Source: Pyrococcus sp. NA2 (lineage in GTDB: Archaea; Methanobacteriota_B; Thermococci; Thermococcales; Thermococcaceae). Taken from it: a stretch of DNA of 64,000 bases. Both the position numbers and the translations under genes were made by a program. The notes below the pieces were generated by a model that did no database searches, had not been told where the DNA came from, and was given only the letters and a program-made list of their open reading frames with translations. The stretch covers positions 62,001-126,000 of the forward strand of contig NC_015474.1 in assembly GCF_000211475.1 (NCBI RefSeq). Direction: 5' to 3'. Numbering within the stretch: position 1 is the stretch's first letter; each line of letters begins with the position of its first letter. Positions 6,434 to 14,689 of the stretch are shown one piece after another.

Positions 6434-8569
6434 TCACTTGTAAATGCTCTCCAGTTGAATCTGCCTTAACTTCCCAATGATACCTTTTTTCGGCACAAAG
6501 TCCTCTCTGAGTATTTTCCCAGTTCTCGTATCAATCCTTGCATAGTAGTACCTTTCCTCTCCTGCCACTTTAATGTGAACGTATCCATTTTCCTTGTAGT
6601 GAGCTAGCCTTTCAGTTTTGAGCCTTTTCTCCCCAAAGGACTTTCTAATATGCTCATGGTACATCTCTTCCAAGGCTATCTCCGTGTACAATACATCTCT
6701 ATTTAGAACCTTGCCGTCTGCCTTGTCAAGTTCGATAACGCCGACTTTGCTCTTTCCTATGAACCTTATGATCCAGTTGTCTTTTAGCGTTATCGACTCA
6801 ATGCTTGCATCTGGATCAATCTCCTTCACTATTTCCTCAGCAATCTTTCTCGCGTATTCCTCCTTTAACGTGCGATCGATCTCCCTAATTATCTTCCCAT
6901 CCTTGCTCAGCTTTGTGGTTATAACGTGAGTTTCACTTTCGAGCCTTGCGAGGTATTCGCTTCCCTCCTCCTCCAGCGATGATATCGAGAATTCAGGGTA
7001 CTTCTCCTTAATTAGTTCCATCACCTTCTCCCTGGAGAGTTCCACCTTATAATCCAGAAGATCACCACTTGTCCCCTCAACTTTAGCCACGACCTTCCCA
7101 TCTTCACTCTCCATAAATAGTTCGAGGTATTTGTGCTCAATTACCCTATATGAGGACAAGGATAGATTTCCTAAGGGAAAGCTTTTCTCTATTATTGTTT
7201 TAACTCTTTTAAAGGCATCCTCAGGTCTCAACAATTTTCTAACTTCCCTATGGCTTCCCGAACTTAAATCAATTTCAACGACTATTATCGAGTCCCTCGA
7301 GAGTACATCGGCAGTTGCTATCCTCTTTCCTTTATCAATCGATATCACCTCATCATTGGGATAGAGATCCCTGAGAAGATCCCTGAGAGCTTCGTCACTC
7401 ATGGTTATGTCAATGCCAAGCACTTCACCCGTGTATTTGTTAAAGTTCACCTCAAACAGGAATCTCTTGGTGTGGCCCTTAACGCCAACTCTTCCTCCCT
7501 TTTCCTCGAGTTTTATTTCAACGGCCTCTTCCTTAACCCTTTCGCGCACGATCCTTCTTGCCTTGTCCTCTAGGTACTCCCTGGTGAGTGGTTCAATTTT
7601 AAAATTGATACTTCCCGTCTCCAGGTCTATAAATGCATTTGCCCTGTTCTCTCCAATTTTTAGTTCCATTTCCGCTGACTTTGGAACGTAAACCTTTTTT
7701 CTTTCTGTTATCTCTATCTCTCCCTCGGGAACTCCAAGTTCCTTTGACAAGGCCTCTTTTAACACAACAACAGCCTCACTTGGAGTTACCTTTACATCTA
7801 TTTCTCTCTCAGAGGCTTGGATAATTGATCTATCATTTATCAAGGCCTTTTTAATTGAGGCCTCCAGCTTCTTATCTTCGGAAGTTCTCAAGATCATGTT
7901 CTCCTTTGAAAGAACTAGGGCTCTGTCCCTCCTCTTGTTTACCCGTTCCGACCAAGAGAAGATGTAAGCTGTCGAAAGTTTTAGAGAAAGGGACACCAAT
8001 GATACCTCTTCGGGCCTTATTGGGTATCTGGAGGATATGAAGGATCGAACCTTCCCTAGCAAGTCGTTGACTGAGAGATCATGGAGAAGGGGAGCATCAA
8101 GTTCGAATTCCTGGAGAGTTGTTTTTTCTTCCTTCTTCTGTTGTGAAACTTCAATACCTTTTGGAACTTCAACATTGTAGTTTGTGAACAAGTTTATCAA
8201 TTTCTTCCCATCCCAGGGAACTATCTTTCCCCTGTACTCCTTTGAGATGAGAACTCTCGCATCTTTGGTGAATCCAAGGGGAGAAATCAATATTCCCTTG
8301 TCAGCCTTGTACTTATCTATAAGCTCGGCGAAGATGTTAACATCCCTCGAGGAAGCAAGACCCCTCCTATGAAGTAGGATCACGACCTTTTCAGATCCCA
8401 TTATGGGATCATCCCTTATCGCCATGATGTCGATACCCCATTCCTTTCTATTTGACACCCTTTCGTGCTCTCTAAAGCCCATTCGTTTCAATAACTCGAT
8501 TATCGTATCAATCAGTGTATCTTCGGGAATCAATGAAAGTAACTCTCCCCTCCATTCCATACTACTCAC
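6434..8569 (-). CDS. Mrr-type restriction-endonuclease-fold protein with PepSY-like repeats
   Basis: A 711-residue protein. Residues about 10-130 look like a PD-(D/E)xK (Mrr_cat-like) domain: helix, GIDIMAI strand with the conserved Asp, then KVVILLHRRG where the usual QxK would be, and a KADKGILIS strand as in Mrr. The second acidic/Lys positions look altered. The remainder (about 185-700) carries about seven imperfect units, each ending in a strand-turn-strand such as FEVNFNKYTGEVLG, VIELDKADGKVLN or ARIDTRTGKILRE, resembling PepSY/YpeB repeats. No transmembrane segment or methylase partner is present, so a restriction role is not supported by context. GGGTGAG precedes the ATG and box A is at 8609-8616. 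Confidence 0.6.
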   Translation of the reverse strand: MSSMEWRGELLSLIPEDTLIDTIIELLKRMGFREHERVSNRKEWGIDIMAIRDDPIMGSEKVVILLHRRGLASSRDVNIFAELIDKYKADKGILISPLGFTKDARVLISKEYRGKIVPWDGKKLINLFTNYNVEVPKGIEVSQQKKEEKTTLQEFELDAPLLHDLSVNDLLGKVRSFISSRYPIRPEEVSLVSLSLKLSTAYIFSWSERVNKRRDRALVLSKENMILRTSEDKKLEASIKKALINDRSIIQASEREIDVKVTPSEAVVVLKEALSKELGVPEGEIEITERKKVYVPKSAEMELKIGENRANAFIDLETGSINFKIEPLTREYLEDKARRIVRERVKEEAVEIKLEEKGGRVGVKGHTKRFLFEVNFNKYTGEVLGIDITMSDEALRDLLRDLYPNDEVISIDKGKRIATADVLSRDSIIVVEIDLSSGSHREVRKLLRPEDAFKRVKTIIEKSFPLGNLSLSSYRVIEHKYLELFMESEDGKVVAKVEGTSGDLLDYKVELSREKVMELIKEKYPEFSISSLEEEGSEYLARLESETHVITTKLSKDGKIIREIDRTLKEEYARKIAEEIVKEIDPDASIESITLKDNWIIRFIGKSKVGVIELDKADGKVLNRDVLYTEIALEEMYHEHIRKSFGEKRLKTERLAHYKENGYVHIKVAGEERYYYARIDTRTGKILREDFVPKKGIIGKLRQIQLESIYK

Positions 8570-8608
8570 CCAAGTGAAGGAATTACAAAAATCTTTTCCA
8601 CATGAATT

Positions 8609-8616
8609 TTTATAAA
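8609..8616 (-). promoter_or_regulatory. box A of the Mrr-like gene
   Basis: TTTATAAA, about 40 bases upstream of the ATG at 8569. It predicts a leader of about 15 bases containing GGGTGAG. Confidence 0.5.
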
Positions 8617-8657
8617 TTTCTCCATGAACTGGCCAGGTTAGGAGATCCTAGTTTAGG

Positions 8658-9011
8658 TTAGATTCCCATCTTCTCCAGGAATTCAAACCCCTCCTCCTTA
8701 TTACCAACAAAAGAAACCTATCCACCAGTTAGAACAACAACCTCATCCACTATTTCATGGAGAAGTTTCCAAATGTGAGAAACAACAACTATGTTTATTC
8801 CAGCTTCAGCTTTCTCCTTGATAATCCTCGAGACCTCTGAAATTCCGATGATATCGAGGCCTGAGAAAGGTTCATCCAAAATTAGAACATCATTTTCGCC
8901 AAGTAAAGCCAAGAGTAAGCTTAACCTTTTCCTCATGCCAGCTGAGTACTCAAGTAGGATTAGATTTGAACAAAGTTCCAGGAAGCTAAAAAGATCAATA
9001 ATATTACAGCT
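8658..9011 (-). pseudogene. ABC transporter ATP-binding protein, remnant
   Basis: The minus-strand frame reads IIDLFSFLELC, then the signature EYSAGMRKRLS, Walker B VLILDEPFSGLD and switch VVVSHIWKL, ending in VVVLTGG. A TAG at 8718-8720 interrupts it, but the same frame continues with VSFVGNKEEGFEFLEKMGI before TAA at 8658-8660, as expected for an intact C-terminus. The N-terminal half with Walker A is missing; a stop (TAA at 9012-9014) lies directly upstream. The closest relative in the window is the ATPase at 2966-3646 (IDLF, YSsGMRK, FSGLD and VSHIW in the same order). It is a decayed paralogue without its permease genes. Confidence 0.85.
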
Positions 9012-9167
9012 TTAACTCTAGCATGCTACTCACCGTAATAAACTTCGTAACTTACAAATCTGACACTTAGAAATATTGTTACTACAAGATATATTAAACT
9101 TTCAATTTTATCAAGAACAAGAAAATTTAAAAATTATTACTTAGTAACAAAATAAGAACGGGAGAAA
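9012..9167. other. AT-rich spacer, no gene seen
   Basis: Very AT-rich 156-base stretch between the ABC remnant and L24e. It holds no open frame, RNA fold or repeat that I can support. It probably carries the eroded N-terminal half of the pseudogene and the L24e transcript end. Confidence 0.4.
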
Positions 9168-9368
9168 TCACTTCTTGGCCCTCTGAAGTCTAGCCTCTTG
9201 ATAGGCCTTGGTCCACTTGAGCTTCCTTGGATTTCTGCCCATGAAGTAGTACCTTTCACACTTTCTAGAGCAGAAGAATAAAACCCTACCATCGTTCCTT
9301 ACGAACATCTTACCCGTTCCGGGCTCGAAGGGCTTTCCACAGTAGGAGCAGATGTTCCATCTTGCCAA
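9168..9368 (-). CDS. rpl24e: large ribosomal subunit protein eL24
   Basis: Zinc-ribbon ribosomal protein with [13 protein letters not shown] and CSRKC (C-x2-C...C-x3-C), 66 residues. The TTG at 9368 gives the usual start (L)[18 protein letters not shown] lies 8 bases before it and overlaps both the upstream GTG at 9377 and the S28e stop. It is the last gene of the L7Ae-S28e-L24e operon. The ndk and infB genes that follow in many archaea are absent here and replaced by the ABC remnant. Confidence 0.93.
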   Translation of the reverse strand: MARWNICSYCGKPFEPGTGKMFVRNDGRVLFFCSRKCERYYFMGRNPRKLKWTKAYQEARLQRAKK

Positions 9369-9373
9369 CAAAT

Positions 9374-9589
9374 TCACCTCCTACTCTTAATCTCCCTTGC
9401 CTCTCTTTCTGTCTCTCTGAGGATCAATATGTCTCCAACCCTAACGGGACCTCTAACGTTCCTCCTTATCACCCTTCCCTTATCCCTTCCCTCAAGTATC
9501 CTAACCTTTACCTGAGTAACATCACCAGTTGTCCCCGTTCTCCCTATTATCTCAATAACCTCAGCTGGATAGCCCTCCTCCTCACTCAT
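9374..9589 (-). CDS. rps28e: small ribosomal subunit protein eS28
   Basis: OB-fold protein of 71 residues near the mRNA exit of the 30S subunit. It has the family core [32 protein letters not shown] and ends in [13 protein letters not shown]. It follows L7Ae after a 47-base gap containing a strong hairpin, and its stop region overlaps the eL24 ribosome site. Confidence 0.96.
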   Translation of the reverse strand: MSEEEGYPAEVIEIIGRTGTTGDVTQVKVRILEGRDKGRVIRRNVRGPVRVGDILILRETEREAREIKSRR

Positions 9590-9630
9590 ACCTTACACCC
9601 CCATATGAGCGTGATAAGGAAAGGAAAGAG

Positions 9631-9653
9631 GGGAGCTCACTTCATGAGCTCCC
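9631..9653 (-). terminator. 9-bp perfect hairpin spanning the L7Ae stop codon
   Basis: GGGAGCTCA/TGAGCTCCC arms with a 5-base loop; the TGA stop of L7Ae is in the 3' arm, followed on the mRNA by CTCTTTCCTTTCC. It may attenuate or process the transcript between L7Ae and S28e, or protect an mRNA 3' end. It is not a classic terminator because S28e must still be expressed. Confidence 0.45.
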
Positions 9654-10008
9654 TAACTTTCATTGCAATCTCTTCAACTAAATCTCTCGCCTTGCCAGGG
9701 TCAATTATAGCAACGCTTGCAGCTGCAACCTCAATTCCAGCAGCTGCACCGAGCTCCTTCTTGCTTGGAACGTAGATGTAGGGAATCTCCTTCTCCTCAC
9801 AGAGCGGTGGAAGGTGTGCAACGATCTCCTCTGGATCGACATCCTCAGCTATTATGACGAGCTTCGCTTGACCTCTCTCGACGGCCTTCGTTGTCTCGTT
9901 CGTACCCTTCCTTATCTTCCCTGTATCTCTTGCTATCTCTACAGCCTGAAGAGCCTTTTCAGCGAGCTCCTTTGGAACTTCAAACTTCACATAGCTTGGC
10001 TTCGCCAT
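9637..10008 (-). CDS. rpl7ae: large ribosomal subunit protein eL8 / L7Ae, K-turn binding
   Basis: K-turn RNA-binding protein with three jobs in archaea: ribosomal protein, core of box C/D and H/ACA ribonucleoproteins, and RNase P subunit. The 123-residue protein has the family motifs [28 protein letters not shown] and [23 protein letters not shown] 10008 gives MAKPSY; a second ATG at 10011 is possible, with GGGAGGGATGG upstream. Box A on this strand is AATTTAAAAG (10062-10072). The presence of L7Ae in the same window as two C/D RNAs is consistent but not unusual. Confidence 0.96.
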   Translation of the reverse strand: MAKPSYVKFEVPKELAEKALQAVEIARDTGKIRKGTNETTKAVERGQAKLVIIAEDVDPEEIVAHLPPLCEEKEIPYIYVPSKKELGAAAGIEVAAASVAIIDPGKARDLVEEIAMKVRELMK

Positions 10009-10061
10009 CATCCATCCCTCCCGTTAGTCATCGTTCATCTGTCGAGCTTGGTTGAATGGGA

Positions 10062-10086
10062 GAATTTAAAAGGGTTGTGGTCACAA
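10062..10086. promoter_or_regulatory. shared divergent promoter with TTGTG-GT-CACAA palindrome
   Basis: AATTTAAAAG reads as a box A on both strands, serving L7Ae (minus) and rhomboid (plus). Directly downstream on the plus side is TTGTGGTCACAA (10075-10086), a 5-bp-arm palindrome covering the expected rhomboid initiation region. It is a possible operator. Confidence 0.4.
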
Positions 10087-10102
10087 AATTGAAGGGTTCA
10101 AG

Positions 10103-10681
10103 ATGATGAAGATTCATAGGTATTTCCCCGGGGTTTTCGCGCTTATAGTGCTCATGACGTTGACATTCATATATGAGCTGATAGTCGGTTTCGACACTGC
10201 TCTGTATCAGCTCGGCCAGATAAACTATTTTGTCTTGACGGGAGAGTGGTGGAGGCTCATCACGGCCATATTTACACATGTCGGCTTTATACACTTTGGA
10301 CTTAACATTTTCTGGTTATTCTATCTTGGAATGGATCTCGAAGGATTAGTTGGGACGAAGAGATTTCTAATCGTGTTCTTCGCATCAGCCCTCGTGGGAA
10401 ACTTGCTGTCTCTCTTCACTTTACCCCCAAACGTCATCTCAGCTGGAGCTAGTGGGGGATTATTTGGAGTAGTTGGAGCCCTCCTTTCAATAGAGGGAAT
10501 TTTAAGAAGAAACCTTCAGAAGGCCTTGATAAATGCTGTAATCCTGTTCCTTATAAACAGCATATTCCCTGGAGTGAATGCCATAGCCCACTTTGGAGGG
10601 TTAATTACTGGGTTACTAATTGGTTACAACTACGGTAAATGGTTGAGGAGGAGAATGCTCGACTTCACATATTGGTTTTAA
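10103..10681 (+). CDS. rhomboid family intramembrane serine protease
   Basis: Six-helix membrane protease of 192 residues. The catalytic serine is in AGASGGLFGVVGA (GxSG, about residue 118) and the histidine in NAIAHFGGLITGLLIGY (about 157). The HFGLNIFWLFYLGMDLE segment in helix 2 matches the HxxxN region of rhomboids. Substrates are unknown; archaeal rhomboids cleave helices of membrane proteins. ATG at 10103 or 10106. It is transcribed divergently from L7Ae with a shared box A, and its end overlaps endonuclease III by 17 bases. Confidence 0.93.
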   Translation: MMKIHRYFPGVFALIVLMTLTFIYELIVGFDTALYQLGQINYFVLTGEWWRLITAIFTHVGFIHFGLNIFWLFYLGMDLEGLVGTKRFLIVFFASALVGNLLSLFTLPPNVISAGASGGLFGVVGALLSIEGILRRNLQKALINAVILFLINSIFPGVNAIAHFGGLITGLLIGYNYGKWLRRRMLDFTYWF

Positions 10682-11327
10682 CTCCTATCCTAGGGCATAG
10701 ATCCCTCAACGGACATTCGTTGCACCTCGGCTCTACCGGTCTGCAGATCCTCTTTCCATGATCTACCATCGCATGATTAACGTATATCCACTCTTCCCTC
10801 GGAATTAAGCTTTTCAGCCTTTCTTCGACTTCTTCCGGAGAAGCATCCCAGGGAGCTAAGCCGAGCCTCCTTGATATTCTGTACACGTGAGTATCAACTG
10901 GAATAGCTGGGATCCCGAATCCATATGCTAGAACTATGTTTGCACATTTCCTCCCTATTCCAGGGAGCTTTAAAAGCTCATCAAATTTATCGGGAACCTT
11001 ACCATCGTACTTCTCCAGCAGAATCCTTGAAACTTCGACTATCCACTTGCCCTTGTTCTTCCACAACCCCACCTTGAGACTCCTAAGAAACTCCCTCATC
11101 TCATCAATTGAGGCATTCGCTATGTCACGAATGGTTGGGTACCTCTTGAACAGCTCCTCGGAGACCCTGTCCGTAACTTCATCCCTGTTCCTCTGGGATA
11201 TTATGCACTTTATTAAGGTTTTATATGGATCTCCAGATACGTGCTTATCCCTGGGGTAAGTTGATTTAAGTATCCTTATTATCCTCTCTGCCCTTTCACG
11301 TTCTGATAAGTTTGAGCTTATTTCCAT
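10665..11327 (-). CDS. nth: endonuclease III, DNA glycosylase/AP lyase
   Basis: Base-excision repair enzyme that removes oxidised pyrimidines and cleaves the abasic site. The helix-hairpin-helix LPGIGRKCAN holds the catalytic lysine and PVDTHVYR the aspartate. The [4Fe-4S] loop at the C-terminus is C-x6-C-x2-C-x5-C (CRPVEPRCNECPLRDLC). Length 220 residues is normal. Its 5' end overlaps the 3' end of the Cdc48-N-like gene by 32 bases, so the two are one operon. Confidence 0.95.
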   Translation of the reverse strand: MEISSNLSERERAERIIRILKSTYPRDKHVSGDPYKTLIKCIISQRNRDEVTDRVSEELFKRYPTIRDIANASIDEMREFLRSLKVGLWKNKGKWIVEVSRILLEKYDGKVPDKFDELLKLPGIGRKCANIVLAYGFGIPAIPVDTHVYRISRRLGLAPWDASPEEVEERLKSLIPREEWIYVNHAMVDHGKRICRPVEPRCNECPLRDLCPRIGVKTNM

Positions 11328-11727
11328 CAGCTATCACCACGAAGTCTTTGCCAATGACAACGTTCTTTAACTTTTCGAACTTTCCTCTGTAGATTTCCTC
11401 TAAATTTTGGTTCAATATTATAACCTCATTCTCAACTATCACAACTATCAAGTTCGAGCTGACGATTACATCTCTTATTTCCCCATCAAATTTCCTCTCA
11501 AGGATATCAACCGAGAACTTGGAGAACTCTATTCTCGTTCTGTCATCAACCCTCAGCGGAGAAGGATCGGCTTGAACGACCTTAAATTCTATGACCTTCC
11601 CTAGTATTGTTATTCCCACTGTTTCCCCGGTCCTCACGACTCTACCCCTAAGTTTGCTCCTAATTACTTCAACGAAATCACTTGGAAGATCTTCCCCAAT
11701 CAGGGGCTTCAGCTTTAGTAATGCCAT
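11296..11727 (-). CDS. stand-alone Cdc48/VAT N-domain-like protein
   Basis: A 143-residue protein whose first about 80 residues (LRGRVVRTGETVGITILGKVIEFKVVQADPSPLRVDDRTRIEF) resemble the N-terminal double-psi barrel plus second half of Cdc48/VAT, but with no AAA+ domain. The rest is beta-rich (short repeated strands such as VIVSSNLIVVIVENEVIILNQNLEEIYRG), resembling two beta-propeller-like blades. ATG 11727 is chosen because GGTGAT lies 4 bases upstream; the frame to 11778 overruns a box A (CTTATAGG). It may be an adaptor or substrate-recognition protein, which is inference. It is co-transcribed with nth. Confidence 0.55.
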   Translation of the reverse strand: MALLKLKPLIGEDLPSDFVEVIRSKLRGRVVRTGETVGITILGKVIEFKVVQADPSPLRVDDRTRIEFSKFSVDILERKFDGEIRDVIVSSNLIVVIVENEVIILNQNLEEIYRGKFEKLKNVVIGKDFVVIADGNKLKLIRT

Positions 11728-11849
11728 TTGAATCACCAATCCTAGTCTCTCATGCACCCTATAAGAATGTATTGTCAAAACGTCAAAATTTTTGTGAAAA
11801 TCTTTTATTTGATCCTAATTAAACGTAAAGTTCGCGAGAGGTGTTCAAT

Positions 11850-13181
11850 ATGGATCCATGGGAAGTTGTTGAGAGGTATTCAAAGGTGATAGCCCCGGCA
11901 AACAGGACAACGTACTTCCCCCTCGTTCCAGTTAGAGCTGAAAACGCCAAAGTCTGGGATGTAAATGGAAGGGAATATATAGATTTCTTGAGTGATGCTG
12001 CAGTTCAAAACGTCGGTCACAACAATCCAAGAGTGATTAAGGCTGTTGAGGAGCAGATAAAGAGGCTCATGCATGCAACTTTCATCTATGCCTTTCCGCT
12101 TGAACCCTTATTATTAGCTGAGAAGCTCGTTGAGATAGTTCCAATAGAGAACGCGAAGGTGGCATTTGGACTCAGCGGTTCTGATGCAAACGATGGTGCC
12201 ATAAAATTTGCGAGGGCTTACACTGAGAGACAGATAATCCTGAGTTACATAAGGAGCTTTTATGGAGCGACATACGGATCAATGAGCATAACGGGACTTG
12301 ACCCAAAGGTAAAGGCTATGGTTGGAGAACTCAGTGGAGTTCATTTCATACCGTATCCAAACTGCTATCGCTGTCCATTTGGCAAAGACCCAAAGACGTG
12401 CAACATGGAGTGCGTAGAGTACATAAAAGAGAAGTTTGAAGGGGAGATCTACGCAGATGGAGTTGCCGCACTCTTTGCTGAACCAATCCAGGGAGATGCA
12501 GGAATGGTCGTCCCACCCAAGGATTACTTTAAGAAGGTAAAAAGAATACTCGACGATCATGGAATACTGCTCGTCGTTGATGAAATCCAGAGCGGTTTTG
12601 GAAGAACTGGGAGGTGGTTCGCAATAGAGCACTTCGGCGTTGAGCCTGATATAATAACTGTGGCGAAGCCACTCGGTGGAGGTTTACCGATAAGTGCCAT
12701 AATAGGTAGGAGCGAAATAATGGATTCTCTACCACCATTGAGCCATGCATTTACACTCTCTGGAAATCCAACAGCTGCAAAAGCAGCTTTAGCCGTCATT
12801 GAGGAGATAGAGGAGAAGAATTTACTCAAGAGGGCTGAAAGGTTAGGAGAGCATGCAATGAAAAGGCTAAGGGGGATGATGAGGAGACATGAACTCATAG
12901 GAGATGTTAGAGGCTTGGGCCTAATGATTGGTGTTGAGCTGGTTAAGGATAGAGAAACAAAGGAGAGGGCATATGAGGAAACCAAAAAAGTTGTTTGGAG
13001 GGCCTTTGAGCTTGGCCTAATAGTCACTTTCCTCCAGGGAAACGTTCTAAGAATCCAGCCACCCCTAACAATTGAAGAGGAACTTTTAGATGAGGGATTG
13101 GATAGATTGAAGGAAGCAATTGAAGATGTTGAGGAGGGAAAGGTTCCCGATAGCGTTCTAGACAAGGTTCAAGGATGGTAG
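11850..13181 (+). CDS. class III PLP-dependent aminotransferase-fold enzyme (aminotransferase or amino-acid racemase)
   Basis: Fold-type I pyridoxal phosphate enzyme of 443 residues. It has [18 protein letters not shown] (phosphate site), [15 protein letters not shown] (PLP-nitrogen aspartate) and [14 protein letters not shown] with the Schiff-base lysine. It resembles 4-aminobutyrate/ornithine aminotransferases. In Thermococcales, relatives have been shown to be omega-aminotransferases or amino-acid racemases, so the exact reaction cannot be assigned. A cysteine-rich insert ([17 protein letters not shown], about residues 170-190) is typical of the archaeal branch. ATG 11850 follows GAGAGGTG. 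Monocistronic. Confidence 0.88.
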   Translation: MDPWEVVERYSKVIAPANRTTYFPLVPVRAENAKVWDVNGREYIDFLSDAAVQNVGHNNPRVIKAVEEQIKRLMHATFIYAFPLEPLLLAEKLVEIVPIENAKVAFGLSGSDANDGAIKFARAYTERQIILSYIRSFYGATYGSMSITGLDPKVKAMVGELSGVHFIPYPNCYRCPFGKDPKTCNMECVEYIKEKFEGEIYADGVAALFAEPIQGDAGMVVPPKDYFKKVKRILDDHGILLVVDEIQSGFGRTGRWFAIEHFGVEPDIITVAKPLGGGLPISAIIGRSEIMDSLPPLSHAFTLSGNPTAAKAALAVIEEIEEKNLLKRAERLGEHAMKRLRGMMRRHELIGDVRGLGLMIGVELVKDRETKERAYEETKKVVWRAFELGLIVTFLQGNVLRIQPPLTIEEELLDEGLDRLKEAIEDVEEGKVPDSVLDKVQGW

Positions 13182-13194
13182 CTCTTGAATCTAA

Positions 13195-13218
13195 ATTTTT
13201 ATAAATCGATATATCGAT
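13195..13218 (+). promoter_or_regulatory. box A plus perfect palindrome, likely PadR operator
   Basis: TTTTTATAA (about 13195-13203) is followed at once by the perfect 14-bp palindrome ATCGATATATCGAT (13205-13218). This is immediately upstream of the PadR gene, between box A and the start codon. Binding here would block polymerase recruitment, the usual archaeal repression layout. Autoregulation by the adjacent PadR protein is the natural inference. Confidence 0.6.
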
Positions 13219-13238
13219 AGATATGTCGGGTGAAATAT

Positions 13239-13691
13239 TTGGAGAGACCCAACATTAGGGGGCACTTAAAATTCCTAGTCCTCCATATCCTCAAGGAAAA
13301 GCCCCTTCATGGATACGGGATAATTAAAGAGTTGGAGGAAAGATTTGGCATCCCTAGCCCCAGTCCAGGGGCAATCTATCCAGTCCTAGCATCACTCAGG
13401 AGAACGGGCCTAATTGAAAGCTCAGGGAAAGGAAAGAAGGAGAAAACTGTATACAGGATCACCAAAAAAGGGGAAAAATATCTAGAGGAACATAGAGATG
13501 AGCTAGAGAGGATTTTAAGCATTATGAAGAACTTCAAGGAGTTTCGAGAACTCGGAGGAGACAAGCTTGTTGAGGCCATTAGAGAATTATTGCTCTCACT
13601 TGATTCCCTAAATGAAGAGCAGAAACGAGCAATATCTTCGGAGATTTCGAGCTTCGTTAAGAGAATAAAGCTCATACTTCTTGGGAGGTGA
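13239..13691 (+). CDS. PadR family transcriptional regulator
   Basis: Winged-helix regulator of about 150 residues. The N-terminal domain has the PadR hallmark LKFLVLHILKEKPLHGYGIIKELEERFG ... PSPGAIYPVLASLRRTGLIES, with wing residues KKEKTVYRITKKGEKYLEE. A C-terminal helical dimerisation region follows. Two starts compete: TTG 13239, 6 bases after GGGTG, and GTG 13230, which lies inside that ribosome site; I prefer TTG. It is the first gene of an operon with a DrrA/DrrB-type exporter and probably represses it in the absence of a toxic ligand. The 14-bp palindrome upstream is the probable site. Confidence 0.88.
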   Translation: MERPNIRGHLKFLVLHILKEKPLHGYGIIKELEERFGIPSPSPGAIYPVLASLRRTGLIESSGKGKKEKTVYRITKKGEKYLEEHRDELERILSIMKNFKEFRELGGDKLVEAIRELLLSLDSLNEEQKRAISSEISSFVKRIKLILLGR

Positions 13692-13695
13692 TAAA

Positions 13696-14685
13696 ATGAA
13701 TGCAAATGCAATTGAAGTTGACAAACTCGTTAAAAAGTATGGAGACTTTGAAGCTGTAAAGGGAATATCCTTCAAGGTGAAGAAAGGAGAAATATTTGCC
13801 TTCCTTGGACCGAACGGCGCTGGAAAGACAACAACCGTCCACGTCCTAACGACTCTTCTAAAGCCAACGAGTGGGAAGGCGATTGTTGCAGGATACGATG
13901 TTGTAGAGGAGCCTCAGGAGGTAAGGAAGAGAATCGGAATAGTCTTCCAGGATCCAAGCCTTGATAGGGAGCTAACGGCCTACGAAAACATGTACATCCA
14001 CGGAAGGATATATGGATTAGGAGGAAAGGAGCTCAGGGAAAAGATCGAAGAACTCCTAAAGTTCGTTGAGTTATGGAAATTTAAGGACAAGCCAGTTAAG
14101 TACTTTTCAGGAGGTATGCAGAGGAGGCTTGAAATTGCAAGAGCATTGATACATGAACCAGAGATTCTCTTTTTAGACGAACCCACAATTGGTCTGGATC
14201 CCCAGACGAGGGCCCACATATGGGACTACATTAGGACAATGAAGGAAGAGCATGACATGACGATATTCCTGACGACGCACTACATGGATGAGGCCGAGCA
14301 GTTGGCCGATAGAATAGCGATAATAGATCATGGAAGGATAATAGCCGAGGGAACTGCTGAAGAGCTCAAGAAGCTCGTTGGAAACGACATTATCTACTTA
14401 AGGCTTGAGAGTCCTAAAGAGGAACTAAAATGCCTGAAGGCAGAGTTCATCCGGGGGTGTAAGGTACTCCCTGACGGAAGGGTTAGATTGGATGTTGGAA
14501 ACGCTGCCGAGGCCTTACCAAAACTGTTCGAACTTGCTCAAAGAAATGGAATCAGGATTCTTGAGGTAACCTACCACAGGCCGACGCTCAATGATGTATT
14601 CCTCCACCTCACAGGGAGGGAAATTAGAGAGGAAAGTGGAGAATCCTTTGCCAGGATCATGATGAGGGCAAGAATGAGGAGGTGA
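13696..14685 (+). CDS. ABC transporter ATP-binding protein, DrrA-like (drug/antibiotic exporter)
   Basis: ATPase of 329 residues. Walker A is GPNGAGKTTT, the signature YFSGGMQRRLEIARAL, Walker B EILFLDEP with TIGLDPQTR, and the switch LTTHYMDEAEQ. The C-terminal extension after residue 225 (RLESPKEELKCLKAEF ... ILEVTYHRPTLNDVFLHLTGREIRE) is the DUF4162-type tail of daunorubicin-resistance ATPases. ATG 13696 is preceded by GGGAGGTGAT; the ribosome site lies inside the end of padR, giving tight coupling. It energises the permease four bases downstream. Confidence 0.93.
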   Translation: MNANAIEVDKLVKKYGDFEAVKGISFKVKKGEIFAFLGPNGAGKTTTVHVLTTLLKPTSGKAIVAGYDVVEEPQEVRKRIGIVFQDPSLDRELTAYENMYIHGRIYGLGGKELREKIEELLKFVELWKFKDKPVKYFSGGMQRRLEIARALIHEPEILFLDEPTIGLDPQTRAHIWDYIRTMKEEHDMTIFLTTHYMDEAEQLADRIAIIDHGRIIAEGTAEELKKLVGNDIIYLRLESPKEELKCLKAEFIRGCKVLPDGRVRLDVGNAAEALPKLFELAQRNGIRILEVTYHRPTLNDVFLHLTGREIREESGESFARIMMRARMRR

Positions 14686-14689
14686 GAGA

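Noticed and set aside
11728-11778. Longer start of the Cdc48-N-like protein
   Set aside because: The extension covers the ribosome site GGTGAT and a box A-like element, so it is promoter rather than coding.
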